This document shows, in pieces, positions 12,201 to 22,830 of a stretch of 64,000 nucleotides of DNA. The stretch is from Paragonimus westermani. Lineage: Eukaryota; Platyhelminthes; Trematoda; Plagiorchiida; Troglotrematidae. Both the position numbers and the translations under genes were made by a program. The notes beneath the pieces are model-generated. The model saw only the letters and a list, made by a program, of their open reading frames with translations, was not told the origin of the DNA and did no database searches. Every line of letters begins with the position of its first letter. Position 1 is the first letter of the stretch. The stretch covers positions 133,543 through 197,542 of the forward strand of contig QNGE01000733.1 of assembly GCA_008508345.1 (NCBI GenBank), in the 5' to 3' direction.

Positions 12201-12424
12201 CGGCAAACGGTCAATTTACGTGAACTGTTTAAACCAAATCTAGTAACCTCTGTTTTACAAGTGAACTGCTGTGGTAAATTACGCTATCTTGTCAACCATA
12301 CACTGAAAGTGCGTATTGGTCTAGCAACAAAACTGGCAGGTCTTGATTAACAAAAAGATTAAAGCAAATATACCAAACCATATTCTTAATCAAAGCTTAT
12401 CTGGAAAAACCGGGTTACTAAATG
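9293..12424. other. No firm gene; one membrane-anchor-like frame
   Basis: Mostly AT-rich sequence without recognisable features. The minus strand at 11444-11259 has a 61-codon frame with a hydrophobic stretch (LCLLVAIISLIYVFA) behind a plausible acceptor, but codon bias is neutral and no partner exon was found. A 51 nt minus-strand segment ending at a GTAAGT near 11896 was seen but has poor codon bias. Confidence 0.35.
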
Positions 12425-12935
12425 TACGATCTTCTACGAAGACGTTGAGCAACGCGTAGCAACAAACCAATGATCCCAACTATTCAAAACAAGATTGGAT
12501 CGCAATGCCACCGTACTATTGAACAAATTATCAAAGTGAATATTCAGACAACCTCAACAGTTTCGATCGACAGATCGTTTTCAGGGAATGAGTTACAATT
12601 TGCTGCTGAATGGGCTAAATATGAACCATAATCACACAATAAGGCATTCATACCCAGAAGAGCTCTTCCGAGCAGCCAACAGGTTCAAAGCAATGGGGAT
12701 GAGCCGAGCTCCAAAAAAGAGGGTGCACGCACCACTTAAATAAAGTACAATGCCCGACAACTAGTTATTCGCACAACCATCAAATTGATGTGATAAAACA
12801 AAATCGTCTAGGTCAAGGTCCAGTTAACGTCCAGAAACAGGGGAGGTTGAATTCAGAGGGGTGAATATTTAGGGGAATTGGGTTGGGTCGGATTTTCACA
12901 TGATTGTAGTTCAAAAATTCGATACACTAAATACA
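12425..12935 (+). repeat. Unnamed dispersed repeat, copy 1
   Basis: This stretch aligns in the same orientation with 25615-26005. Matching landmarks in order are AACAAGATTGGATC, TTGAACAAATTA, AAATAAAGTACA, AACCATCAAATTGA, and GATACAC near the right end. Divergence is substantial (many substitutions and indels), so both copies are old. No coding potential or terminal repeats were recognised. Confidence 0.7.
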
Positions 12936-13483
12936 GTCGGAATATCACTTAGAAAATTTGCCAGGTACATAATGGGAAAGAGTTGCCACATAAACTGAAA
13001 ACCACTCAAAATTGGTCGCAGCTGTTGCATTTCCGTAGATTTTCCTGTCGGCACCTTTCGAAAAGAAGCACTATATTCGAGGTTCACTTGTTTTAGAGCT
13101 CGTCCGTAATGCATCTCCTTACCACGGTCGGGACTGGAACTCTGACGACACTTAATTGAGTCGACTGGGTTGACTACTGCACCGCTGACCTCATTTTGGG
13201 CATGACTGATTCATCATATGCAAATGATCAGTCATCATCGCTTGTAACTAACACTCAGATTGTTCGATAGTCTGAAGAAGAGACGCTGTAAATGTCCTAT
13301 CAACTCCAATCGAGTCCTTGTCAAGTTGAAATCACAGAACTAACTAACTTGCTATTGATTAAAAAAAACCTTCGGGAACTTCATAATTGTGCGCAGCGAA
13401 TTTCATCCAGATTGAACCAACTGGCGACGGATTGTTAAATATCAAACAAGTGAATGTGTTAACTAGCTGTTTGCTATTTGTAG

Positions 13484-13596
13484 TTGAATTCATGTTGAAT
13501 AATCTCACCGTTAACAACGAGCTTGTTTCTAACCCATATCTGCCCGTACACCTCTTGCCAGACAGTTGTTCTCATGTGGGCAATCATGCCTCCATG
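13484..13596 (+). CDS. Candidate internal exon, unknown protein
   Basis: An excellent acceptor (GTTAACT branch-like, then TGTTTGCTATTTGTAG) leads into a 113 nt segment ending CATG|GTAAAA. It encodes two carried bases and 37 codons, with segments such as EFMLNNLTVNNELVSNPYLP and DSCSHVGNHASM, and leaves in phase 0. It precedes other plus-strand exon candidates, but its phase does not join directly to the one at 14362, so an intervening exon would be needed. Confidence 0.38.
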
Positions 13597-14361
13597 GTAA
13601 AACTCAACTATTTAATGTAATCTGGTTTTTAACATCTAAAAGTACGCATGACTGTGTTGATACGAGTTTAAATGGCAGTATTTATCATGAAAATGATAAG
13701 TGTAGAATCACATTTTCGGACTTTTCAACACAACGTTTCTCTCCATTTCCTGTTTGTGCCAGTCGCCGAACGTGCTGAGAGACTTCCGTGGTGCAAAATC
13801 GCCGAATGCACCGTGTAAAAATGTGTGTAAAATATAGATCCATGGCTATTCTTTGAAAAATATTTGCACATTTGGCCAAACTATTGAAATCGTAATATCA
13901 TCTGTCAAACAGTCCGTTGTTTCTTCAGTAATCCAGTGTATTTTCTTTTGCTCTGAAATTTTCTACCAAATTTGATGAACTGAATCCCATTAAATGATCA
14001 ACGTAAGTAGTGTGGATAGTATTGTTCACAAAGTAACAAGGTTCGTACTTAATCCATGCAGGCGGTTTTGCTTTCTAAAGCCAGGCACTAACGATCAATA
14101 ATATTACGATCGCACTTGTCTTTTGATGGTTTCAGAAATGTCAACTCTCGTCTCACGAGGGTTTGACAAATCTGAGGAAGTGCACTAGAACCAGGATAGT
14201 CTTTATAACTTTGGTGTTATTAGTATTCACACGATAGTAAACGTCATATTTCATGTCACCTGTGTTTAAATTCTACAATTTTTTTCTGGATGAACTCGTC
14301 GTTGCTCTTTTGTCTGTATCACTCTGCCTCTGAAATCCCTAACAACTGCAATGTACTGCAG

Positions 14362-14507
14362 ATATGGTGACAACGCGGATGATGGAGTTCCGTAATCTCG
14401 AAGCAACTTTCGAAATTCGGAGATGTGAGCAAGCTAATTGTGCTCATAATTGGGTTGTGAAATGTTTTTCTTTGGTTCATAAACAGAGATTTACAAAAAC
14501 CTTAAAG
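14362..14507 (+). CDS. Candidate exon 1 of a phase-0 chain, unknown protein
   Basis: The acceptor CCCTAAC...TGTACTGCAG precedes it and the donor AAG|GTAAGC ends it. Two carried bases precede 48 codons, of which 29 begin with a purine. Segments include RMMEFRNLEATFEIRRCEQA and LVHKQRFTKTLK. It exits in phase 0, matching the next candidate at 14818. The protein family is not recognised. Confidence 0.42.
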
Positions 14508-14817
14508 GTAAGCGCGACTGTCAAGGCCCTGCACAAAAATGGCGTATCAAGGCATACTTCTCTAAAGTGGTGTTGGTTTTTTCGACGTGAATCTGACTTG
14601 CCAACAACTGTGTACTTTACCAATCCTTATTTCAAAAAGTTTAACGCTTTTTATCCAGCTACCTTTTCTTTCTCAAAGAATATGGCACCACTATTGTTTC
14701 CATGCATCAAATTTGAATGACTATTGTAACAGTTAAACCAATAGAAAGAACATAGCCATCAAATGTACATATCTGTTGACGAAACCTAGACTTGACTTGA
14801 ATAGTGTTTTAGTGCAG

Positions 14818-14946
14818 CTTTTTGTAATCTCATCGTGTCCCTATGTTTCACGAGTCTGGACTGCAAGCAGATATGAAATGACGTATCAGTTTGCACAAGA
14901 GGACACTATTACTTCAAATCTAGTGTTTGGGTACCGCCTATCAGAT
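14818..14946 (+). CDS. Candidate exon 2 of the phase-0 chain
   Basis: Bounded by ...GTTTTAGTGCAG and GAT|GTACGT, with exactly 43 codons in phase 0 at both ends. It reads LFVISSCPYVSRVWTASR and, later, TITSNLVFGYRLSD. It joins the 14362-14507 exon without frame change, and also joins either 14997 (after a 50 nt intron) or 15349. Function unknown. Confidence 0.4.
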
Positions 14947-14996
14947 GTACGTACTTTCACGTGATATCGACGGTTTTATTCACTGGAACTTTCTAG

Positions 14997-15209
14997 TTAA
15001 GTGAGACAATGCTGAAAACACCCCCACAACAATCCTGTAAGAGTGTCCAATACTTTGCAAACAGTTGTGTTGCAGCACGTCACCCAATGCAGCATGCTAT
15101 CGTCTGGTCTCGATCAGTGGACGGGAAAAAAATTGACAGCGATGGAACTGTACGACCTCCTCATGGGTGTATAGAACTTTCCTTCTCGAATGACTTGCAA
15201 GACGCGTGA
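14997..15209 (+). CDS. Candidate exon 3 or alternative last exon
   Basis: It starts at a GGAACTTTCTAG acceptor only 50 bases after the preceding donor, enters in phase 0 and runs 70 codons to TGA at 15207. Purines lead 38 of 70 codons. Segments include CKSVQYFANSCVAARHPM and VDGKKIDSDGTVRPPHG. If used it would end the protein. If skipped, the chain can continue to 15349. No AATAAA lies close downstream. Confidence 0.38.
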   Translation, partial: LSETMLKTPPQQSCKSVQYFANSCVAARHPMQHAIVWSRSVDGKKIDSDGTVRPPHGCIELSFSNDLQDA

Positions 15210-15348
15210 ATCAGCCCTGTCCATAGTCGATAGACATGCCAAGGTGTTGGCGCCCCTCTAGTGCATCGATGCTGCATGTCCGGGTAAGCAATCACCTCGA
15301 ACTAAAAACGGGAACAGAGCCCAATCCGCTATTTCAAGCCTGACCTAG

Positions 15349-15381
15349 GAACGGGAACTAACGCTTAACATGTATGAAAAG
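15349..15381 (+). CDS. Candidate 33 nt microexon
   Basis: The acceptor TTTCAAGCCTGACCTAG and donor AAG|GTAAGA bound eleven codons, ERELTLNMYEK, phase 0 on both sides. Seven of eleven codons start with a purine. The phase suits both 14946 (upstream) and 16131 (downstream). Small symmetric exons are common in flukes, but a segment this short can also arise by chance. Confidence 0.33.
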
Positions 15382-16130
15382 GTAAGAGTACAGTACCTGG
15401 GGTAACAAAACGATTGCGAAGATCACTGTGTACTATCAGTCTATTCTTGAAAGGTTCGCCTTCACACGTCAGCAGAAATATGGATGATGGACTCCAATTT
15501 CGTAGCAACGTGACAAACTGAGACTGATGTCGTTGGTTTCCAGTAAGAAACGTTCTGTCTCTGGGTTGGACCTAAGGCCTACTCTGAAGGCCTCAAAAGT
15601 GATCGCGTTCGGGATGTTACAAAACTCTTTCTTCCTGGTATATCACGCGATGAAATTGTGAATTTTCACCATTCAAAAACACTACAGAGATATAAACTTC
15701 AGTAACGAGAACCGGTAGGAGATATCGGTAGAGTTTTCAGAAGCAAGAGGTGCATTGTGGTATGGCGACTCATGAACATCAAGTAACAATGGTATGGAAA
15801 CATGTTTCAACGTACAAGTATGTTCTGGCTATTCCCGTTGGTGATCATATTGATCCTTCGATATTTATTGGTACCAGCTAGGCTACTAGTGCAAAGAACC
15901 GTAATCATATAGTAAAACAATGTTGCAATTCATACGTTATAACCTTGGCCCCTTCTTCGATGAACACCTGTTAGTCTGGTTACCCTGCAGTCCCAGTGTA
16001 GGTCCGATCGTGGGTTTCTGAGGCATACTTGTTCGGTATGTGCACAAGGCTATAAGACGGTATTGTAAGATGCGCTTAAATTGCAATTTTGCCTTCCTCA
16101 AACAGATTGTTTACTGATGCGATTTTACAG

Positions 16131-16254
16131 TTTGTCCCGGTCACACCTCCGATTTCCCCCCTTGATTCCGTTAAAAGAGTTGTAAATGTCATGGCTAAAT
16201 TCGCTTCGAGGTGGCCGATTTCGTTCTTCTACTTTAAAAGGCCGTCCATATTTG
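16131..16254 (+). CDS. Candidate exon, unknown protein
   Basis: It follows a GATTTTACAG acceptor, enters in phase 0 and ends TTTG|GTAAAT in phase 1. It encodes 41 codons, including VTPPISPLDSVKRVVNVMAK and a basic-aromatic tail. It could continue the chain from 15381. No downstream partner with the required phase was identified. Confidence 0.33.
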
Positions 16255-16855
16255 GTAAATGGCTATACTTAGTTTTGGTTTGTACTTGGCAAGCTAAAAC
16301 GAACCGTTCTCGAGGAATAAGATGTTCTTCCCGAGTTCGGACGAAAGAAGTGTCATGAGAGTCTGTTCTTTTTATCTTGGTGGTAGCTGACCTGCATCTC
16401 GGTGACTAATCGTGTTCATTGCTCGTTCAAAATGTTGGTATTTTCCAGGCTGCTGCTACCTTCGACCGGGTTAATGGTGGCCAGTCTGTCAGCTGTCTTT
16501 TAAATGTTTTGAAAGATATAAACGACTACCATTTGAAGGTTTACATCGCACATCGTGTTATATTGCTGGATAATCACCATTGACTCGGAAAAGGATTTTT
16601 ATGTTTAACATACTAGTTTGAGGCAACTAAGCAATGGATCAATGCGACTGATGGAACCAAGCCAGTAGATGTTAATGTTACACATTTTCCCGAACTTCTA
16701 CAGGGCCAACCACACACTTCTGTGTATGAAATCACCCTAGAATGATATCAACGTTGCTTTGATTATGGAGATTGTAGACTATCGTAGAAACCGATATGTT
16801 ACTGTAAAGATTAGTAATATATTTTGTGAATGGTACACTGTAAATATCGGCGTAC

Positions 16856-17003
16856 TACATGGTTCCATTCTACACTCGCTCTTGTTCCTATTAATTGCTG
16901 GTAAGTTCTTCGGTATTGTTCTACTTTGATGACAAGTGAACGTGGAAAAAGATGGATAGTATTTTTAAAGGGAATAAGCATCAAGGTGAGCTGGTTAGTT
17001 TGC
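16856..17003 (-). CDS. Candidate minus-strand exon, unknown protein
   Basis: The minus strand has the acceptor CATGTTTGCCAG, one carried base and 49 codons, ending at GTA|GTACGC. About 58 percent of codons in the surrounding frame begin with a purine. It reads basic and hydrophobic, for example RSLVIKVEQYRRTYQQLIG and RASVEWNHV. No neighbour with matching phase was found. Confidence 0.35.
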
Positions 17004-17852
17004 CTGGCAAACATGCAAAATACTGGCTTCCACTTAAATTTTCCAAATGTAAGATGATGTATCTTGGCCACTAGTCACGGGACGATATTCTCTGAGGAAG
17101 TAACAATAGTTTCAGATAACCTCAGTCTGCCTCTTGACTCTGCCTTGATAATAGTGGAAGCTAACATGATGCTCAAGGGTTAACCCGATTGTTCGAAAAC
17201 TTCTATTTAGAGAGGTTTCTCTTGATGTTCAACCCACGGGCACGCTATCACCTTGAGCTGACTATCCAATCTTGTCTATGGATGAAATCCATCTGACTAA
17301 CAGAGTGCAGCATAAGCAACTGGACGTTCTTCGTAGCTTCGTTCACTTTGGTACTCAAAACGCTCGTCGAAATTTAGTTGGTTTTCTACTTAACACCGAT
17401 GCATCAAACTTATCAATTCATCGCATTTTCTGCTACATATTCTTACGCCTAATGTTAATCACATGAAATGCAAACACAATCTTTCCAGCGTTAAGGCATA
17501 TCCAATCCGGAACATTACTAGAATCTATCTTAAGAACGCAACCCACAGGTGACTTTTAGTTAAGACTTGATACGTACGTTCTCGTTGTCAGTCAGAATCA
17601 CCAATCAAAATGGCCATCAAAGCACAGTTGAAAATGATATATGACCTCTAACATCAATGCATACCACTGCTTGTTGGAGTGCGATTGCCTCATTTTTGAT
17701 TAATAGTCGTGTCCGAGTCACGCTCCCCTTTTACCTTCTAAGTAAATTCGTCACATCATTCATGTTCCTCTGATCTTTAATATTTCTGAAAGGAAAACTT
17801 TTGTTTTTCTTCCTAATTGCACATTATTTACCCTGTGCTGTTCATTTACGAG

Positions 17853-18056
17853 TCAACACAGAATAAACTTTCTTTAATCCATGAAGTTCCACAGACCCCA
17901 GTGTTTTCAACGCAAGTCGGGAAAACGCGTTCAAGTACCGATTCACATCCATTCTCTGTACAACTACAAAGGTTGGGCAGCTCCTATGATGCTAAGTGTT
18001 TTGAACACTGTGCGGTAATTTTGCATGGTTTGTACGCGACGATGAGTTGTTCATAA
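17853..18056 (+). CDS. Candidate last exon, unknown protein
   Basis: A very pyrimidine-rich tract (CCCTGTGCTGTTCATTTACGAG) ends at 17852. The frame is in phase 0 from 17853 and runs 67 codons to TAA. Segments include LSLIHEVPQTPVFSTQVGK and RSSTDSHPFSVQLQRLG. No poly(A) signal of the AATAAA type is close. An earlier frame at 17272-17466 on this strand has weaker borders. Confidence 0.33.
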   Translation, partial: STQNKLSLIHEVPQTPVFSTQVGKTRSSTDSHPFSVQLQRLGSSYDAKCFEHCAVILHGLYATMSCS

Positions 18057-18091
18057 CTGTTATGAAAGCCGCAAATTGTGTTTCCTCTCAC

Positions 18092-18129
18092 CTGTTTTCA
18101 TCCTTGCATTATCCACAACGGTACTTATT
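18092..18129 (-). CDS. Candidate 38 nt exon
   Basis: The acceptor CAGTATGTTCATGTACAG and donor ACAG|GTGAGA flank one carried base, twelve codons and one trailing base. The codons read ISTVVDNARMKT, and all twelve start with a purine, which is unusual by chance. It may belong to the minus-strand gene whose exons lie at 20.7-22.7 kb, but no phase link could be fixed. Confidence 0.38.
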
Positions 18130-19119
18130 CTGTACATGAACATACTGACTAACTCTGACGTCATCAGTAACCTCTCAAGGTCTTCTGATCAGACGTTTGC
18201 CAGGGCATTTTTTCTAACTTTATGGTTAATTCTTCCTTTTAAGTTAAACACTTTGGTTCCTACCTGAAAACAACACATAATTTGCTTCTAATGCATCCCC
18301 TACTCGGAATCCAACGTTTTACTATCCACGTCCACTATATTTGTTTAGAAACGCTTTTTTATCTGCGCCCCTTTCTACAGCCTTTCCAATTCTCAAACCT
18401 ATAACCAGTTCTGGCTACTCAATTCTCTGTATGTATTGACTGCATGTATAATCCGCCAACCAAACATAAAGCATTCCTTATCTTGTATGTTCTACTCAGC
18501 CTTTTAGTCAGCATTTGCCTGCTTGACCAAAATATGGCTAATCACAAAAACAATACTAGGTAATACAAGTGTGGCCACCACATGTGTATTGGGTGATCAA
18601 CAGAAATGGAAAAAGTATAAAGATGAATGCTAACTGCGTGTAAGATCTCTTTGGACAGCAACATCCTGGACAAAATTTCATGATGATAAAGCGAACATAA
18701 GTTTTTAAATTTCACTGAAAATTGACTATTTCTTTGTTGCATTCAATGCATCAAGGATCTGGAGAGCTCACTGTCCATTTTCTGCCATTCTTACGATACA
18801 GCATTTCTCAACGATTGGTTATTTTAAAATTTTGTTCGTTATTGCAGAACCCTCTTGTGATTATTTCCTCATGAGTGTTCCGTGGGATTCAGGTCAAAAA
18901 TCTGTGTAGGGTGGTCTAAATACACGACTTTATAGTGCTAAAAACACCATTCGGAAAGACTGGATGCATGTACCTAGACTTCACTTCAGTGTATTCTAAG
19001 GGTACCATCACTCAAACTTACAGAGAAGGTCAAGAGGTTTGTTGCATGTGAGTTTGTACAAAAAAGCTGACTTCTTCCATCCACCCAGTTTTGGTAAATC
19101 CCCTGTTTTTCTCAATTAG

Positions 19120-19305
19120 AAATCACACCGAACCGGTTCACCGGCGGCTATTACGTTTTTGTGTAGTGAACTATTCTGGTTTTATGCCCTTTGTGACAGT
19201 GGGCAACCCAGTTATCAGATGTTCCAAATTGTTTTACTCTATCGCTAATGATGACAGTTCCATATGCCAACTCAGGCAACATGATAGTTGTTTCCATTCC
19301 AATCG
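19120..19305 (+). CDS. Candidate internal exon, unknown Cys-containing protein
   Basis: A strong acceptor (CCCTGTTTTTCTCAATTAG) and a donor AATCG|GTAATT bound 186 nt with one carried base in and two out. The frame includes NHTEPVHRRLLRFCVVNYSG, an N-glycosylation sequon and five Cys. A 24 nt segment upstream (19023-19046), also with good borders, could be a neighbouring microexon. Family not recognised. Confidence 0.4.
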
Positions 19306-19310
19306 GTAAT

Positions 19311-19471
19311 TTAAGCATGGTTCAGTCGGTAAACGTTTTCACATATGTTCTGGGTGACAAATACGACACCGTAGAATCGTAGACAACTAGTTACTGTTGT
19401 TTCAAAACGGCACAAAAGCCCTTTTTTAGATCGTGTTTTGATAAAGTCTTCTATCCTCCTAATCGATTCTA
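19311..19471 (-). CDS. Candidate last exon on the minus strand
   Basis: The acceptor TTAACTTTGCTCACGCTGTTTTGTACAG is one of the best in the window. Two carried bases and 52 codons follow, ending in TAA at 19311-19313. It reads ESIRRIEDFIKTRSKKGLLC and ends NICENVYRLNHA. It lies directly next to the convergent plus-strand exon at 19120-19305, and at most one of the two may be real. Unrecognised. Confidence 0.3.
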
Positions 19472-20737
19472 CTGTACAAAACAGCGTGAGCAAAGTTAAT
19501 AATTTACAGTCAAAAGTCCTCAATTCGTTCGAGTACCTGCTGCTCTCTCTTTTGTCCATTGCCGTGGCTTTGCTTATCACAGTATCCTTCTGTTTTATTC
19601 CTCTGGTGTGGTAGACATCCTTTTAATCGAGTACTGGCCTATTCATCCGACTTCCTATAGGAAATGGACAGGCTGTCCATCAATCGCCAAGTGCACATTG
19701 CCAAATGTCATGCAGGACGAAATAATGGAGTCAAAACTTTTGCTAGATGATACCAAATGGTTTTATAACTGTCACCTAGTTTAATGTTCCCTCAGTTCTG
19801 TTGCATTAAAAGTGTGTGGATAATATACTACCACTGACATCGTGTTTTGTGGTTCTACATATTTCTGCAATAAAGTAGCTCTCCAACTCAAAACAGATAG
19901 GATACTGTTGCAGAAGTTCTGGTAGTCTTAAAATTAATTTACGCGTTTTAAAACCAGATTACTATCTTTGTTCCTTCACGACCTGAAATACTTAAACAGC
20001 TAAGTTCGCTCGAAGTGATTTTTTTAAGCTCTGTTCAGTGGGATGGAGGTGCGGCTAATCAGGACAACGTATCACTGATTGAATTTCATACTCGTTTGCA
20101 GCACGTACGGGTGTACTTATGATTAGTAGTCACAAGCACTGCCAATTAGCGGGTTGCATAAACGCATTATTTCAATCTGACGGATAGCATCGATTTTCAT
20201 TTGAATAACTCTCACGGGCTTGTTGAATCAACCAACCCACCCATCTAACAAATCACGTTGCACGTGTTCGGTTCCAAGACCAGAGCGGTAAAATCGTCCG
20301 TGAACGATCTTCACTGATTTATTGACACGGTACCTATCACAGAGTATGTGTTTACTGATTTTGTGCTGTGAACGAAGCAGTGATGTAGACGTCTTTAATG
20401 CAGGCGGAAAATGTCAGCCTCGTGTGTTAAGGACTGGTGAATCGGTTTGCTCAGAGCCACATCTCTTCAAAGGCTACCGTTGGAGAGTTTGTTTGGTTTT
20501 TCCATAGACAGCACAGCCACACCTGGTTACAAAAACATTGGCAAGATAGAATATAACCGTTCAACTATTCACATTTAGATCAATTGCCCAAGCCCTGACG
20601 ATGGTGACAGATTGTCATAGGGAGGGGAGCTTAAAGTTTATGGGCTGAAACCCATCCACGTCACACCACGACATCCGATGCATGGCACGACCTCGTGCCT
20701 GACTGTACTCCAGTGTACTTAGTAGTAAGTCACCTAC

Positions 20738-20792
20738 CGCATTGTAACTGTTCTGTTGCTGGTGAACCGTAAGAGCTTGAAGAACAGGGGAT
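20738..20792 (-). CDS. Candidate exon following 20913-21037
   Basis: The minus strand has the acceptor TTTTGTGCGCCAACTAAG and donor GCG|GTAGGT. In phase 0, as required by the upstream exon, it reads IPCSSSSYGSPATEQLQC. The other open frame gives SPVLQALTVHQQQNSYNA and has better codon bias but the wrong phase. The assignment is uncertain. Confidence 0.25.
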
Positions 20793-20912
20793 CTTAGTTG
20801 GCGCACAAAATATTCGAGTTAGCTGCAGACCATTTCGACCGAGTGGAATTGAATATGCTTACCTGATGGTGAGCAAGACAATAGCATATATATATATACA
20901 CGTAGTACTTAC

Positions 20913-21037
20913 TTCTGTCAGGTTCATCAACTTTCCAGAGTTGTTTGCCCGTGCAAACAATTCGTTGACCAGTTCATAAACGCAGCACGCACTTAAGTGT
21001 GGCAAGGCGCATTTTCCATGGAGGATTATCAGAGCGT
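20913..21037 (-). CDS. Well-supported internal exon, unknown protein
   Basis: The acceptor CTGATTACTGCTGAG and a perfect donor GAA|GTAAGT bound two carried bases and 41 codons, leaving in phase 0. The translation is protein-like and helical, with ILHGKCALPHLSACCVYELV followed by NELFARANNSGKLMNLTE. In the final 20 codons 13 begin with a purine. The upstream candidate at 22579-22673 ends in the phase this exon needs, so a continuous reading SWEDAVALFD-H-ALIILHGK is possible. I cannot name the family; the sequence looks conserved enough for a database hit. Confidence 0.58.
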
Positions 21038-21174
21038 CTCAGCAGTAATCAGGCGTAGAGAAAAGACACATCTCGAAGCTACCTGTATGCCATGGTTCAT
21101 TCTATAGAAAGCTCCTAACTGACGTTCTATATGTGTTGAGTCAACCACTGAAGCACTGAAGCAGTTTAGCAGCC

Positions 21175-21376
21175 GAATGAGAATAGCACAATGTTAGGAG
21201 CAGCTATAATACCCTATGTTTCAACCACCTCGGTTAGCCTTCCTCAGGAGTGTTGTGATCGAAATCACACTAAAAATAATGTAATTTCGATTACAACACT
21301 CTTGAGGAAGGCCATCTGAGGTGGTTGAAACATAGAGTATTACAGCTTGCTCTTAACATTGTGTTATTCTCATTCT
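21175..21376. repeat. Near-perfect 200 bp hairpin (foldback MITE-like)
   Basis: The left arm 21175-21268 and right arm 21282-21376 are reverse complements with only scattered mismatches. The shared parts include GAATGAGAATA.CACAATGTTA at the ends and CTATGTTTCAACCACCTC in the middle. The loop is about 13 bases (ACTAAAAATAAT). The element would fold into a single long stem as DNA or RNA. No target-site duplication or coding sequence was recognised. Confidence 0.9.
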
Positions 21377-21516
21377 GATTATCAATAACATGTTAAACGA
21401 CACCCAAACTGTTTGACTTCATTCGCACTAAACTTAACGTGGATATCCTGCAATTTAATCCATACAGTTTTTACTCAGTGAGATTTCGTTTCCACTAACA
21501 TTTTTCACTTACTCAC

Positions 21517-21576
21517 GTAGAGACTTTGCGAGGTCCATACACACTTATCACGGTTTTTTGTATAGATGACATTCAG
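21517..21576 (-). CDS. Candidate symmetric 60 nt exon
   Basis: The acceptor CACACCTTGTTGTGCAG and donor TAC|GTGAGT enclose exactly 20 codons in phase 0/0: LNVIYTKNRDKC then VWTSQSLY. Eleven of 20 codons start with a purine. Its phase cannot follow 22579-22673 (phase 1), so it is either alternatively used, part of another transcript, or wrong. Confidence 0.4.
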
Positions 21577-21966
21577 CTGCACAACAAGGTGTGTTATATG
21601 TTCCATTTCATCAACAATTTCTATGTGGAGTTGGCCCGTCCATATACTTAAGCCAATTTGAGGTCCAGAAAACAACGACTTGTGTTAGCGAGATGCAAAC
21701 GCAGGAATGTCACAAACAATTTAACCATTGGAGTTCTAATATTTAGAGATAGTGGTGTCAGTATAAACCGTAAAGGACATCTTATTCTAACGCCTTGGGA
21801 CAACAAACATGGTCAATTATGCGTTCAGACTAAACAAGTTATTAAGTACCGCGGTAAATAATACTGTTTCGTGGTTTATAATGAACCACATTAGTTTCTG
21901 GTCTTAATAGTTACAGCAGATGAAAGTTCATTTAACATAAACGATCACGCTCGGGGTAAATTTACA

Positions 21967-22161
21967 CTAACATCTGTCAGAACGACACATCCAATAATAC
22001 ATCGTGACTATAGTTTCACACTTATCAAGGTAACTGTTTATAAATTTCCACAAACCTGACTTAACGATTACCGGCATGCACTCACATCTAACGAGACAAA
22101 AAACAGAAGGGCTGAGCAACCAAGCGGTTACAAGATGGGAGAATATGTGTAACCACGTCAT
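21967..22161 (-). CDS. Possible small secreted Cys-containing protein
   Basis: A complete ATG-to-TAG frame of 64 codons on the minus strand. The first 25 residues are hydrophobic (HIFSHLVTAWLLSPSVFCLV) like a signal peptide, and seven Cys are present overall. Codon bias is neutral and there is no recognised family, so it may be a chance frame. Listed because short secreted proteins are frequent in parasitic flatworms. Confidence 0.25.
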   Translation of the reverse strand: MTWLHIFSHLVTAWLLSPSVFCLVRCECMPVIVKSGLWKFINSYLDKCETIVTMYYWMCRSDRC

Positions 22162-22315
22162 AAAGAAACGGAGCCGAATTAATAACGCAAATTGTACTGA
22201 TTCATAAGTTGACTGCAGTACTGAGTGCAGAACGTTAACAAAACCACAGACTTAGTTTTTATATATTTGTCAACAATATGACGTGCGGGGTAAACATTGT
22301 TGCGTTTGCCGTTCG

Positions 22316-22417
22316 ATGAACCTTTGCGTAACACACGTTACGCCTCCAAGTTTGTTTTTCGTGGTCAGCGTTGTTAATGTCATCTGTGCGCACACTCACT
22401 CAGCAGTATTATCAAGC
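22316..22417 (+). CDS. Candidate first exon with signal peptide
   Basis: ATG at 22316 opens 34 codons ending AGC|GTAAGT. The N-terminus, MNLCVTHVTPPSLFFVVSVV, then NVICAHTHS, is a typical secretion signal, and 20 of 34 codons begin with a purine. It leaves in phase 0 and can splice to 23037-23100, which enters in phase 0. The intron would cross the opposite-strand exon candidates at 22.58-22.98 kb. Unrecognised secreted protein. Confidence 0.38.
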
Positions 22418-22578
22418 GTAAGTTACATTTGTTGCATCTCTGGGAGAAGCTGCACATACGAATGTTCTTTGTGAAACACTAGTATGTGTGGATGTCTAAA
22501 AGAATGCGCTTGTGCATTTGTGTGTGCCATGTAAACAGAAACATCTCGCATTAGCGGTTGCCATGACAAGCAACATAC

Positions 22579-22673
22579 GATCGAACAGTGCGACGGCATC
22601 CTCCCAGCTCGCATTCGCTTCTTTGTCCGCCTCCAATTCATCACCGTCATCATCTTCAGTAACAGGGGCATCA
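22579..22673 (-). CDS. Acidic internal exon, unknown protein
   Basis: The minus strand carries a pyrimidine-rich acceptor (CCCCTGCTTCTGCTATTGATGACAG) and a strong donor GATC|GTATGT. One carried base and 31 codons follow, 26 of which start with a purine, one of the highest values in the window. It contains TEDDDGDELEADKEANASWE and ends AVALFD. An acidic linker followed by a helical start is typical of large multidomain proteins. It exits in phase 1, matching the exon at 20913-21037. Confidence 0.5.
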
Positions 22674-22830
22674 CTGTCATCAATAGCAGAAGCAGGGGTT
22701 CCGAATTAATCAGCCAAGTGCATGAGTGTTTAATGTACATCCGCACGTGAGTTACTGACAGCTAGTTTTCCTCTTTGACAAACTTTGTACATTGGGTCCA
22801 GGAGATGGCGACCTCTGGCAAGGATTATGG

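Noticed and set aside
20343..20507. 54-codon plus-strand frame after a TATCACAG acceptor
   Set aside because: Plausible acceptor, but isolated, with no poly(A) signal or phase partner; not enough to annotate.
20829..20868. 40 nt plus-strand segment PFRPSGIEYAYLM with AG and GTGAGC borders
   Set aside because: It lies between the better-supported minus-strand exons at 20738 and 20913 and has no partner; probably chance.
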